Below, piece by piece: positions 28,053-36,976 of a stretch of DNA of 64,000 nucleotides (its first letter is position 1; every line of letters begins with the position of its first letter). Below the pieces are notes generated by a model. It made no database searches, was not told the DNA's origin, and saw only the letters and a list, made by a program, of their open reading frames with translations. This DNA comes from Flagellimonas myxillae (GTDB lineage: Bacteria > Bacteroidota > Bacteroidia > Flavobacteriales > Flavobacteriaceae), in contig NZ_JAMFLY010000001.1 in the NCBI RefSeq assembly GCF_023502235.1, positions 558,001 through 622,000 on the forward strand, given 5' to 3'. The position numbers and the translations under genes were made by a program.

Positions 28053-29282
28053 ATGCAAAAAGAAGCCCAAAAACCCAATTTCGAATTTATAGCCTTAATG
28101 GCTGCATTGATGTCCATTGCTGCATTGGCGATAGATGCACTTCTTCCTGCAATTTCCAATATTGGTGATGCCATCAAGAGTTACAATTCTACCGACAATC
28201 AGTTGTTGGTCACTATGATTTTTTTGGGACTTGGGGTAGGCCAATTGGTGTTTGGCCCCCTTTCCGATTGCTATGGAAGAAAACCGGTGGTTTATCTTGG
28301 ATTCGTATTGTTCGCTATTGCAAGCGTCATTTGCGTTTGGGCCCCCTCCTTGGAAGTTATGGTGGTGGGTAGGATTCTGCAGGGCATCGGACTTTCAGCT
28401 CCCAGAACTTTGGCTATTTCCATTATCAGGGATACCTACAAGGGAGACTATATGGCCAAGGTGATGTCTTTTGTGGTTGCCTTCTTTATTTTGATTCCTG
28501 TGGTGGCACCGGCATTTGGTAAGCTTGTTTTGGATGCTTTTGGATGGGAGGCCATTTTCTATATCCAGCTATTTTTTGCCCTTGTAGTGGCACTTTGGTT
28601 CTGGAGAAGACAACCCGAAACCTTGAAACCTGAATATAAAATTCCTTTCACGCGACATGTGTTTGTGGATGGGGTCCGGGAATTCTTCAAGTATCGGGAT
28701 ACTGTAGTGTTTACCTTTATTTCAGGGTTGGTCACTGGGGCCTTTTTGGTTTATTTAAGTTCGTCCCAGCATATTTTTGAGAACCAATACGACCTCAAAG
28801 AGGCATTTCCATACATTTTTGCCGGCTTGGCCATTTCCATTGGACTGTCTACATTCATGAACGGGACCTTGGTGATGCGATTTGGTATGCGGAAGTTGTC
28901 TTTACTGGCTCTTTCCTTTTTTTCGATAATAGCAATTGTCTATGTCTTCCTGTTTTGGGGAACCCCCAACCCTAATATCTATATTTTGGTTGGATTCCTG
29001 TCCCTTCAGTTCTTTTGCCTGGGGTTTATGTGGGGGAATTATCGCTCCATAGCCATGGAACCCATAGGGCATATAGCGGGTATTGGGGCCGCAATTAATG
29101 GTTTCGTGTCCACCCTACTGGCCATCCCCATCGCAACCTTTATTGGAGATTTTATTGCTGAAAGTGTTTGGCCGCTGTTCGCAGGATTGGCCCTTTGTGG
29201 AATAGTTTCTTTGATCATTGTTTTAGCCACAAGAAAGCGCAAGCAAGTGGTGCTTCCAACTAATGTTGTGGGTAAAAGATAA
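28053..29282 (+). CDS. MFS exporter, Bcr/CflA type
   Basis: A 409-residue permease with about 12 membrane helices. N-terminal FIALMAALMSIAALAIDALLPAI and LGVGQLVFGPLSDCYGRKPVVYLG match Bcr/CflA drug-resistance transporters, including the MFS loop 2-3 signature GPLSDCYGRKP; RILQGIGLSAPRTLAISIIRD follows. Members export bicyclomycin, cysteine or other small molecules by proton antiport. A TAATTTTG -7-like element ends only 4 bp before the ATG, so the mRNA may have little or no leader. The last 23 bp overlap the converging anmK gene. Confidence 0.9.
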   Translation: MQKEAQKPNFEFIALMAALMSIAALAIDALLPAISNIGDAIKSYNSTDNQLLVTMIFLGLGVGQLVFGPLSDCYGRKPVVYLGFVLFAIASVICVWAPSLEVMVVGRILQGIGLSAPRTLAISIIRDTYKGDYMAKVMSFVVAFFILIPVVAPAFGKLVLDAFGWEAIFYIQLFFALVVALWFWRRQPETLKPEYKIPFTRHVFVDGVREFFKYRDTVVFTFISGLVTGAFLVYLSSSQHIFENQYDLKEAFPYIFAGLAISIGLSTFMNGTLVMRFGMRKLSLLALSFFSIIAIVYVFLFWGTPNPNIYILVGFLSLQFFCLGFMWGNYRSIAMEPIGHIAGIGAAINGFVSTLLAIPIATFIGDFIAESVWPLFAGLALCGIVSLIIVLATRKRKQVVLPTNVVGKR

Positions 29283-30339
29283 TCCCACTACATGAGTCTT
29301 CGCTTGATCCCGTTACGGAACTCAGTACATTGGTTTTATCTTGGACCCTTAAAACGCCCATCAAGGCAAACACCAGCGCTTCCTTATAGGCAATCAGTGT
29401 CCTGGATGGAGTGGTGACCTTTATTTTCGGTCCCAATTTTTCTTGTAGAACCTCAATAAAAAATGCGTTAAGGGCCCCGCCTCCGGTGACCAGGATTTCT
29501 TGGAATTTTCCTGTAGCATGTTGGTGTACCTCCTTGGCGATCTGCTCACAATTGTGATGGATCAAGGTATGCAGCAAATCGCGATGGGAAGCCTTTGTGT
29601 CTTCAATTAAAGGGACAACTTTTTCGGAAAACCATTCATACCCCGTTGATTTTGGATGGGGCAGTTGGTAATATTCGAGAGCATTCAGTTGGTTCAATAA
29701 CTCGGAGTTTTGGCTTCCTGAACGCGCGAGATTTCCATTTTCATCGTAAGCGAGGCCTATTTTTTCAGTAACAAAATTCAAGGGCATATTGGCCATCCCA
29801 ATATCGTAAGCAATACGTTTTCCATCCTTTTCCAGGGAGATATTGCTGATTCCTCCCAAGTTCAAACAAAAATCATATTGATGGAACAATAGGCTGTCCC
29901 CAATAGGAACCAAAGGAGCACCTTGACCCCCTAAGGAAACATCCTTGGTTCGGAAGTCGCAGACCACTTTTTTGCCACAGTTGTCCGCCAACAATTGCCC
30001 ATTACCCAATTGAAAGGTAAAACCATCTTCTGGTCTATGGTGGGAGGTGTGTCCATGACTGGCCACAAAATCAACTTCCAAATGGGCTTCCTTCAAAAAA
30101 CTCTTGACTTGTTCGCCCAACCATACCCCATACTCATCATGCAATTGCCGATGTGCTTCATCTGTAAGATGGATGGCATTTTTTAGCCGGTTTCGCATCT
30201 TGCTGCCATAGCCAATCTCCTTGGTTTTTTCAATGGAAAATTTCCAGTTTTGACCCTCTTCCCACAAATGACAGTAGGCCAAATCCAATCCATCCAAGGA
30301 AGTACCAGACATTAACCCCAATACTTTAAACATTTGCAT
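29260..30339 (-). CDS. anmK: Anhydro-N-acetylmuramic acid kinase
   Basis: A 359-residue ASKHA-fold kinase; the start at 30339 or the ATG at 30333 (MFKVLGLMSGTSLDG) are both possible. Motifs: GLMSGTSLDGLD, ASHGHTSHHRP, FQLGNGQLLADNCGK, DFRTKDVSLGGQGAPLVP, LNLGGISNISL, and VTGGGALNAF near the C-terminus. AnmK hydrolyses the 1,6-anhydro ring and phosphorylates 1,6-anhydro-MurNAc to MurNAc-6-P with ATP, in the cytoplasm. It lies 3 bp after the GH3 gene; MurQ, the next enzyme, is encoded at 37.7 kb. Confidence 0.95.
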   Translation of the reverse strand: MQMFKVLGLMSGTSLDGLDLAYCHLWEEGQNWKFSIEKTKEIGYGSKMRNRLKNAIHLTDEAHRQLHDEYGVWLGEQVKSFLKEAHLEVDFVASHGHTSHHRPEDGFTFQLGNGQLLADNCGKKVVCDFRTKDVSLGGQGAPLVPIGDSLLFHQYDFCLNLGGISNISLEKDGKRIAYDIGMANMPLNFVTEKIGLAYDENGNLARSGSQNSELLNQLNALEYYQLPHPKSTGYEWFSEKVVPLIEDTKASHRDLLHTLIHHNCEQIAKEVHQHATGKFQEILVTGGGALNAFFIEVLQEKLGPKIKVTTPSRTLIAYKEALVFALMGVLRVQDKTNVLSSVTGSSEDSCSGIIFYPQH

Positions 30340-30342
30340 AGG

Positions 30343-31971
30343 CTAATTTTTGTTTTGTAGACATTTGAGTTGAATGGGGAGTTTCCCCTGGGCTTTCAAT
30401 TTACCCTGGAAGTGCTCAAAGGCGATTTCTTGAAATGCCCTAAAATCCTGGTAGACAAATACAAGATTAGAGTTGGTGTCTGCTCCCAAAACATCGGCCA
30501 CGTATGGGTTTCCGAAAAGATAGACCAAAACGTTCTTGTTGGATAATAGATTCCCCACGAATTCGACGATAGAGGGTTCAAACCCGAATAGCCCTTTTGG
30601 TTTTACAGCGGGTGGGAACAAGGCGAGCACAACATTATCTGCAGCCGTAACCGCTTTTTTGATTTCATCCAGATTACCTGTCCCGACATGCCGATAGGGT
30701 TCACCTGTATTTTGTTCGATGGCTTGGGAAAAGCTGTTTTCGTCATTTTTGCCCATGACGAGGTTGAGAAATCCGTTTTTTTTCAAAGGGGCAAGGGCAT
30801 TCGGGTTTCCATAATATTCCGTAAGGGAGCATTGTGCCAAACTTCTATTTAATGCATCTGCGTCCCCGGTGATGATTTGTGTCTCCGTGGTTTTACCTAA
30901 AAATGCCTTTTCCTTCAATCCCCAGACCCTTTTAAAACTCTCTTCGATCCGAGTTTCGGAAGCTGCGTTTAATATTTCATCAATCCCTTCTTTTGGGTAT
31001 TCGGAAAAGCACATCATATCCATCCCCGCCTGGAGTGCAGTTACTTCCAACGTTCCCTTAATCGAATATTTTTTAGAAACGGCGTGCATGTTCAATGCGT
31101 CCGAAATTATTACCCCTTTAAAACCAAGTTCTTCGCGTAGGAGGTTGGTGATAATGGGATTGGAGGTGGTGGCAGGGTTTCCAGATGGATCTAAGGATGG
31201 TACCGAAAGATGCCCCACCATTACCGAATCCACGCCTTGTTCAACTAACCTTCTAAATGGGAATAGTTCATTGGCCAACAACTCCTCCTTTGATTTGTCA
31301 ATTACCGGAAGCCCTAAGTGGGAATCCGTGGCCGTGTCCCCATGACCTGGAAAGTGCTTTAACGAATTAAGCACCCCAACACTCGACATTCCTTTGATAA
31401 AGGCTTCGGATTTAGTGCTCACTTTTTCTGCATCGTCCCCGAATGAACGATAGCCGATTACCGGGTTTTCCGGATTGTTGTTTACGTCAACTACGGGAGA
31501 AAGATTCCAATGCATACCCGCTTTTAAGCAATCCAACCCTATTCGTTTACCTACTTCTACAAGTAGGTCATCTTGTTCTTGTATGGCCCCAAGGGTAATG
31601 GCGTAGGGGTAATGCGGGGTGTTCTCAATCCGCATGGCCAACCCCCATTCCGCATCAATGGCAATGAGCAATGGGATTTTTGCAGCCTTTTGATACCGCT
31701 CAATAAGTTGTACCAGGCGATCATAACTTTTCTCGTTGTGGACCACCTCTTTTTTGCCTTCAAAATTTGTAGCGGCACTTGCCCTACTGTGGAAGAAACA
31801 TAGGGAACCGATGTCCAAGGTGCGAATCAGGTGCTCCATTTTTTGGACTTCCTCTTCACTATCGTTGATGAACGCAGCGGGCATAAACAGCTGCCCCACT
31901 TTTTGCTTTAAAGACAAACTATTTTTGGCTTCTGTGTACCTCGGCAATGAATTATTCATTGGAATTGGCAT
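30343..31971 (-). CDS. Glycoside hydrolase family 3, NagZ-like beta-N-acetylglucosaminidase
   Basis: A 542-residue GH3 enzyme. The barrel has AIDAEWGLAMR near 104, KHFPGHGD at 205-212 followed by DSH at 216-218, the flexible-loop His/Asp acid-base dyad of NagZ-type enzymes, and nucleophile Asp291 in ISDALNM. No signal peptide is visible, so it should act in the cytoplasm on GlcNAc-anhydroMurNAc or its muropeptides. It is longer than proteobacterial NagZ (about 340) by a second alpha/beta-sandwich domain of about 190 residues. It overlaps the permease gene by 20 bp; the alternative start at 31959 would shorten the overlap. Confidence 0.9.
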   Translation of the reverse strand: MPIPMNNSLPRYTEAKNSLSLKQKVGQLFMPAAFINDSEEEVQKMEHLIRTLDIGSLCFFHSRASAATNFEGKKEVVHNEKSYDRLVQLIERYQKAAKIPLLIAIDAEWGLAMRIENTPHYPYAITLGAIQEQDDLLVEVGKRIGLDCLKAGMHWNLSPVVDVNNNPENPVIGYRSFGDDAEKVSTKSEAFIKGMSSVGVLNSLKHFPGHGDTATDSHLGLPVIDKSKEELLANELFPFRRLVEQGVDSVMVGHLSVPSLDPSGNPATTSNPIITNLLREELGFKGVIISDALNMHAVSKKYSIKGTLEVTALQAGMDMMCFSEYPKEGIDEILNAASETRIEESFKRVWGLKEKAFLGKTTETQIITGDADALNRSLAQCSLTEYYGNPNALAPLKKNGFLNLVMGKNDENSFSQAIEQNTGEPYRHVGTGNLDEIKKAVTAADNVVLALFPPAVKPKGLFGFEPSIVEFVGNLLSNKNVLVYLFGNPYVADVLGADTNSNLVFVYQDFRAFQEIAFEHFQGKLKAQGKLPIQLKCLQNKN

Positions 31972-33232
31972 TTTTCTTCCCGTAATCGGCAGGGTATTTC
32001 AAGAATTTGAGGAGTAGAAAGGCGGGTAGGGCCGCGATAACAACCCAAAGAAAGAAACCGTCATAGCCCAACCATTCCTGGATATAACCACTCAACATTC
32101 CTGGAAGCATCATCCCCAAGGCCATAAAGCCGGTGGCAATAGCATAATGTGAGGTTTTGGAGGCTCCCTCGGCTATATAGATCAAGTAAATCAGAAAGGC
32201 GGCGAAACCAAAACCATAACCAAATTGTTCCACGACCACAGTGCCCACGACAGCAACGAGGCTGGAGGTTTTGGTAAAGGCCAATAAGGCATAGAGAATA
32301 TTGGGTAAATTAAGTGACAGCAACATGGGGAGCATCCATTTTTTTAGGCCATCCCGTGAGATTAAAATTCCCCCGATGATACCACCCAGCGAAAGCATGA
32401 TCACCCCAACCGTACCGTATATTGTTCCAACTGCCTCTGTGGAATAGGCAAGACCTCCGACTTCCTTTGTATCCAGTAAAAATGGTGAGGCCATTTTCAC
32501 CAATTGTGATTCCCCCAACCGATAAGTGAGAATAAACAAAAGGGCGACCCCAATCTGTTTTTTTCTAAAAAAGGTGGCAAATACTTCCCAAAAATTACCC
32601 GGTTTGTCAGTTTTTTGATCCAGCGCCTGCTCAAATTTTGGCGCAGCAAAAAAATTGGAAATCGTTAGCATCAACATGAGGACTGCAGCACAGATCATAG
32701 TGAGGGACCAAGCCTTGGTATTATCCCCATATTGGTTTTCCAAATACCCAGCAAAGATGACCAAAAGGCCTTGACCCGTTACCATGGCCAGACGGTAAAA
32801 CGTACTCCTCATCCCGATGAAAAAGGACTGTTTTTTTTGGGTGAGACCAATCATATAATAGCCATCTGAAGCAATATCGTTGGTGGCAGAAGCAAAGGCG
32901 GCCATCCAGAAAAAAGCAAGAGAGACCAAGAAAAAGGCGTTGGTGGGTAATGAAAGTCCTATTCCCAAAAAGGCCAGGGAAACAATCAGTTGCATCGCCA
33001 GAAACCATTTTCTTTTGGTGCCATTCAAATCCACAAGGGGACTCCAAAGCGGTTTCAGCACCCATGGCAAATAAAGCCAGCTGGTATACAGACCAATTTC
33101 CGCATTACCCACCCCCAAGCGTTTGTACATGATCACCGAAACGGTTACAATTAGGATATAGGGTATCCCTTGGGTAAAATAGAGGATGGGCACCCACACC
33201 CAGGCTCCTTTGTCTTTTGCTACACCACTCAT
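31952..33232 (-). CDS. AmpG-like MFS permease, probable muropeptide/amino-sugar importer
   Basis: A 426-residue, 12-helix MFS protein. The N-terminus WVPILYFTQGIPYILIVTVSVIMYKRLGVGNAEIGLYTSWLYLPWVLKPLWSPLVD matches AmpG-type permeases, including the QGIPY motif. AmpG imports GlcNAc-anhydroMurNAc muropeptides; related Bacteroidota permeases import free MurNAc. Between the GHL10 lipoprotein gene (26-bp gap) and the cytoplasmic GH3, so it should deliver the products of the former to the latter. The exact cargo is inference from context. Confidence 0.88.
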   Translation of the reverse strand: MSGVAKDKGAWVWVPILYFTQGIPYILIVTVSVIMYKRLGVGNAEIGLYTSWLYLPWVLKPLWSPLVDLNGTKRKWFLAMQLIVSLAFLGIGLSLPTNAFFLVSLAFFWMAAFASATNDIASDGYYMIGLTQKKQSFFIGMRSTFYRLAMVTGQGLLVIFAGYLENQYGDNTKAWSLTMICAAVLMLMLTISNFFAAPKFEQALDQKTDKPGNFWEVFATFFRKKQIGVALLFILTYRLGESQLVKMASPFLLDTKEVGGLAYSTEAVGTIYGTVGVIMLSLGGIIGGILISRDGLKKWMLPMLLSLNLPNILYALLAFTKTSSLVAVVGTVVVEQFGYGFGFAAFLIYLIYIAEGASKTSHYAIATGFMALGMMLPGMLSGYIQEWLGYDGFFLWVVIAALPAFLLLKFLKYPADYGKKNANSNE

Positions 33233-33258
33233 TTAAATCTATTTCGTTGCATGCTTAT

Positions 33259-34764
33259 TCAGTTATTTCCTTGGGTTTCCACAACTAGCACCTCACTCTC
33301 ATTTCCGAAAGCATCGGATATGGTTATTCCGGCCGGAACCCTAAGACTGTTTATTTCCAAGCACATATCCTGTTCGCCTTCCGGTAAATACTTTTTCTCC
33401 ACCATTACGGCATCCCCACTTTTAAAATTACTCTTTGAGCGATATAGGTTGAGGAATCTTGGTACCGTATCGCTATGGGAAACACAAAGTTCCAAGGTTT
33501 TGTTATGTTTTCTGTACGAGGCAATGCCAGGTAGTGCGATTTCCCTTTTGGATACTACAAGTCCCACCGGATTATGCGCTGGAAATCGATAAAATTTTCG
33601 CTTTAGGGTGTTGGTGACCCGCTCATGCTGCCCCATCAATGATTTTGCGCTAAAGAAAATGTTCCCGTCAATTTTCCCCAAACCTCTAGCTAAACGTAGC
33701 TGTTTTGGAATTTCATTTCTTCGGTTCCAAGCCTTGTCCGCATTGTTTTTGATTTTGTAGGTGCCATTTCCAATGTAAAGATTGCCACCTTTGGCGTTGG
33801 TTTCCCACCATTCGGTGATAATCCGATGGGAGGCCGGAGCATAATCCATGCTCCAATACACTTGGGGAGCTAAATAGTCCAACCAACCCTGTTCTGTCCA
33901 TAGTAAGGGGTCGGCATAAAGATCTTCAAAAGTGGTTTGCCCTGCTTTGGTATCCGAGCCTTTGGGGTCGGTACCCTTATTTTTCCAAACCCCAAAAGGG
34001 CTAATCCCAAACTGTACCCAAGGTTTGTGGCGTTTGATGGTTTGATGGACATTTTTTACAAGAGAGTCCACATTGCTGCGTCGCCAATCTCCCAAGGTTT
34101 GATCGGGAAGGCCAAATTGCTCAAAAGTCAAGGAATCATTAAATACTTCATCTTTGATTTTATAGGGATAGAAATAATCATCAAAATGAATGGCATCTAT
34201 CTCATAGTTTTGAACCAGTTCCGCAATAATCGAATCAAACTTTTTTCGAACTTCTGGTAACCCGGGATTGTAGTAATATTTCTTACCGTATTTGACCATC
34301 CATTCGGGATGCTGATAAAAATCGTGTTGTTTGGAAAGCGAGAGGGTATCTAAATCTACCGTGGCCCTATAGGGATTCAACCAAGCATGAAATTCCATAC
34401 CTCTTTTATGCGTTTCCTGGATCATCCATTGCAGCGGACTTTCAAAATCGGAAGGAGGTTCTCCTTGCTTTCCTGTTAGATACTTAGACCATGGAGAGCG
34501 TTGTGATGGATACAATGCATCACCTGCGGTTCTAATTTGAACAATGGCTGCATTGAAGTTGAGGTTTTGGTAGAAATCCAAAATGCGGATAAAATCCGCT
34601 TTTTTCTTATCCGTAAGGTCGTTTGCATTTTTAGGCCAGTCAATATTCGCCACAGTGGCTATCCAGATTCCTCTAAATTCTGTTTTTGGGGTTATTGATG
34701 GGGCTCTGAAAACAGAACAGGAAATAAAAAGTAACGGGAAGATTAAAAAAGCAATCGTGCGCAT
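33259..34764 (-). CDS. GHL10 (DUF187/YngK/DigH-like) glycosidase lipoprotein
   Basis: A 501-residue lipoprotein, lipobox ISC at Cys16. The GHL10 domain begins TEFRGIWIATVANIDWP and shows FNAAIVQIRTAGDALYPSQRSPWS, FHAWLNPYRA, PGLPEVRKKFDSIIAELVQNYEIDAIHFDDYFYP with the DD(Y) acidic pair, and QFGISPFGVW. The C-terminal 100 residues are a beta-rich fibronectin-like domain. E. coli DigH of this family cleaves peptide-free peptidoglycan glycan strands, which fits the neighbouring recycling genes. A terminator hairpin lies immediately before its start codon. Confidence 0.87.
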   Translation of the reverse strand: MRTIAFLIFPLLFISCSVFRAPSITPKTEFRGIWIATVANIDWPKNANDLTDKKKADFIRILDFYQNLNFNAAIVQIRTAGDALYPSQRSPWSKYLTGKQGEPPSDFESPLQWMIQETHKRGMEFHAWLNPYRATVDLDTLSLSKQHDFYQHPEWMVKYGKKYYYNPGLPEVRKKFDSIIAELVQNYEIDAIHFDDYFYPYKIKDEVFNDSLTFEQFGLPDQTLGDWRRSNVDSLVKNVHQTIKRHKPWVQFGISPFGVWKNKGTDPKGSDTKAGQTTFEDLYADPLLWTEQGWLDYLAPQVYWSMDYAPASHRIITEWWETNAKGGNLYIGNGTYKIKNNADKAWNRRNEIPKQLRLARGLGKIDGNIFFSAKSLMGQHERVTNTLKRKFYRFPAHNPVGLVVSKREIALPGIASYRKHNKTLELCVSHSDTVPRFLNLYRSKSNFKSGDAVMVEKKYLPEGEQDMCLEINSLRVPAGITISDAFGNESEVLVVETQGNN

Positions 34765-34772
34765 TGAAAAAG

Positions 34773-34808
34773 AAAAAGGCCTACTCCTGAATAAAAGTAG
34801 GCCTTTTT
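34773..34808. terminator. Intrinsic terminator after nagB, abutting the GHL10 start
   Basis: AAAAAGGCCTACT (34773-34785) pairs with AGTAGGCCTTTTT (34796-34808) around a 10-base loop. On the minus strand the stem ends in a T run, 7 bp after the nagB stop. Only 8 bp separate the hairpin from the GHL10 start codon, so no promoter fits between them. Confidence 0.85.
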
Positions 34809-34815
34809 GTACGGA

Positions 34816-36750
34816 TTATTTGAATTTGTACCGTACAAATCCTTCCATGGCTTCGTACTCCGCCATTCCCAGTTGGTTGTATTTTCTTGCGGTATCCTTA
34901 TTTCGTTCTTCGGCTCTCATCCAGAATTCCCTGGAATCATCCCCTTGGAACATTACTCCATCTTTTTGCGATTGGTGACAGAAAATGGCCAAACGCTTAC
35001 GGAGTACTTGATCCGGGCTCATGGGCACTGCCATTTCAATTTCGTGGGTGTCCCATTCGTGCCATGCTCCTCTGTACAACCAAACCCAGCAATCGTCCAT
35101 GTACGATTCGTCTTTTAGTTCCTCCAAGGCGGCGAACAAGGCATCCAAGCAGGTTTTGTGGGTGCCGTGGGGGTCGGCAAGATCTCCGGCAGCATATATT
35201 TGATGGGGCTTGACATCTTTAATCAGGTCAACCATAATGGCCACATCGGCATCGGAAAGGTCGTTTTTCTTGATGGCTCCGGTTTCGTAAAAAGGAAGGT
35301 CCAAAAAGTGCACATTGGAGTCATCAACCCCAAAATATCGCGTTGCCGCGAAAGACTCGCCACGTCTAATGTTTCCTTTGAGCTTTCTAACTTCAACAGG
35401 GTCAAAATCCGCCTCTTTTTTCGATTTTATGGCGTCGATAATGGTCTGGGCCTCTTCGGATGGATTAATGGACTTGGCAATTTCGGCAAATTTTAGTGCT
35501 TCGGTATCAGAGACCGCAATGTTCCCTGAAGTTTGGTAGGCTATGTGTACATCGTGACCTTGCTGAACCAAACGGTCGAAAGTTCCACCCATGGAGATTA
35601 CATCGTCATCCGGGTGAGGGCTAAAAATGATAACTCGTTTACTAACGGGCAAAGCACGTTCCGGTCTGTTGGTATCATCCGCATTAGGTTTTCCACCTGG
35701 CCAACCTGTAATGGTGTGCTGCAGCCTGTTGAACATTTTAATGTTCAAGTCGTAGGAATCATGTTGTGTCAGCAAGCCGGACATTCCATTGTCGTTGTAA
35801 TCCTTGTCCGTTAGGCTCAAAATGGACTTTCCGGTTTGTCCACAAAGCCATACGATGGCCTTGGCGGTCAGTTGCTCGTTCCAGGCAAGGGATTCATCCA
35901 CCAACCATGGGGTTTTATGTCTGGTAAGTTCGCTGGCTGCGGCCGTATCCAAGATAAAGGAGCAGTTGTTGTGCTCTTGAAGATAGGTGGCAGGAACATG
36001 GGAAGAAATTTCTCCTTCAATGGTCTTTTTAATGATTTCTGCCTTGTTGGGTCCCCATCCCAATAGGACAATTCTTTTGGCGCTCATTACCGTTGAAATT
36101 CCCATGGTAATGGCCCTTCTTGGAACATTATCGATACCCAAGAAAGCAGGAGCGGCATCTACACGGGTAATGTGATCCAAGGTGATTACCCTGGTTGCAG
36201 AATTATGGTGAGACCCTGGTTCGTTGAATCCAATATGACCAGTTCGACCAATACCCAAGAGTTGAAAATCCAATCCGCCGGCCTTCTTTATTTTCTTTTC
36301 ATAATCCAGACAGTGTGCAATGATTTCCTCCCCTGAAACAGTGCCATTGGGAATGTGGACGTTTTTAGGTTCGATGTCGATATGGTTGAACAAGTGTTCA
36401 TGCATAAAGTAATGGTAGCTCTGGCGATTGTCCTTTTCCATAGGTAGATACTCATCCAGATTGAAGGAAATAACATTGGAGAAGCTCAAACCTTCATCTT
36501 GGTGCATCCGGACCAATTCCCTATATACGCGAATCGGGGATGACCCTGTAGCCAATCCAAGAACACAGTTTTGGCCTTTTGCCTGTTTTTCCTTGATCAA
36601 GTCTGCAATTTCCTTGGCCACGGTAGCTGAACCATCTCCGGAGTTTTCAAAGATGATGTTGTGAACCTTTTCAAAACGGGTTTCCTCAAATTGCCCCGCA
36701 GGTTTGAACGATATGTCCACTCTTCCATTTTTTACTGTTGCTGTTTCCAT
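34816..36750 (-). CDS. nagB: Glucosamine-6-phosphate deaminase fused to a PIG-L/LmbE deacetylase-like domain
   Basis: A 644-residue two-domain protein. NagB part (about 30-290): GLATGSSPIRVYREL at 65-79, FNLDEYLP at 96-103 with the catalytic Asp99, and GIGRTGHIGFNEPGS at 167-181. In the classic enzyme the fifth position of this last motif is Asp; here it is Thr170, while the His and Glu are kept. PIG-L part (about 370-644): SPHPDDDVISMGG with the zinc-binding HPDD at 379-382, and DPHGTHKTC further on. The deaminase turns GlcN-6-P into Fru-6-P and ammonia; the PIG-L domain could remove the N-acetyl group first. Divergent from the DeoR regulator. Confidence 0.92.
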   Translation of the reverse strand: METATVKNGRVDISFKPAGQFEETRFEKVHNIIFENSGDGSATVAKEIADLIKEKQAKGQNCVLGLATGSSPIRVYRELVRMHQDEGLSFSNVISFNLDEYLPMEKDNRQSYHYFMHEHLFNHIDIEPKNVHIPNGTVSGEEIIAHCLDYEKKIKKAGGLDFQLLGIGRTGHIGFNEPGSHHNSATRVITLDHITRVDAAPAFLGIDNVPRRAITMGISTVMSAKRIVLLGWGPNKAEIIKKTIEGEISSHVPATYLQEHNNCSFILDTAAASELTRHKTPWLVDESLAWNEQLTAKAIVWLCGQTGKSILSLTDKDYNDNGMSGLLTQHDSYDLNIKMFNRLQHTITGWPGGKPNADDTNRPERALPVSKRVIIFSPHPDDDVISMGGTFDRLVQQGHDVHIAYQTSGNIAVSDTEALKFAEIAKSINPSEEAQTIIDAIKSKKEADFDPVEVRKLKGNIRRGESFAATRYFGVDDSNVHFLDLPFYETGAIKKNDLSDADVAIMVDLIKDVKPHQIYAAGDLADPHGTHKTCLDALFAALEELKDESYMDDCWVWLYRGAWHEWDTHEIEMAVPMSPDQVLRKRLAIFCHQSQKDGVMFQGDDSREFWMRAEERNKDTARKYNQLGMAEYEAMEGFVRYKFK

Positions 36751-36821
36751 GAAGCACTAATTTTCAATACGGTGTTTTACTAATAGTTGGTTTTAAAATC
36801 CTAAATCAAAATTTGGAATGG

Positions 36822-36829
36822 CAAAAATA
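36822..36829 (-). promoter_or_regulatory. -7 element of the nagB promoter
   Basis: TATTTTTG on the minus strand, an exact TAnnTTTG, 72 bp before the nagB start. A -33 TTG at the expected spacing is not seen; the nearest is about 30 bp upstream, inside the 11-bp repeats, which would fit an activator- or repressor-controlled promoter. Confidence 0.5.
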
Positions 36830-36853
36830 GGAATTAAAATTGAATTTTGCTGT

Positions 36854-36881
36854 TTTTTGCAATCTTTTTGCAATCTTTTGC
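36854..36881. promoter_or_regulatory. 11-bp tandem direct repeats, candidate DeoR operator
   Basis: TTTTTGCAATC occurs twice back to back (36854-36864, 36865-36875), followed by TTTTGC (36876-36881) and preceded by a similar ATTTTGC at 36844-36850. The period is about one helical turn. It lies in the 226-bp divergent gap between nagB and the DeoR regulator gene. Confidence 0.55.
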
Positions 36882-36944
36882 TTTTTTTAATGATTTCGTA
36901 ACAATTTATTTGAATTAAACAGCATAAAATGGGATAGTTTTCTT

Positions 36945-36952
36945 TACATTTG
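36945..36952 (+). promoter_or_regulatory. -7 element for the regulator-murQ operon
   Basis: TACATTTG, an exact TAnnTTTG, 24 bp before the DeoR-type ATG at 36977. No -33 TTG at 17-23 bp; a TTTG is present 32 bp upstream. Confidence 0.5.
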
Positions 36953-36976
36953 GCCTTAAATTCAATTTCAAAGTTC

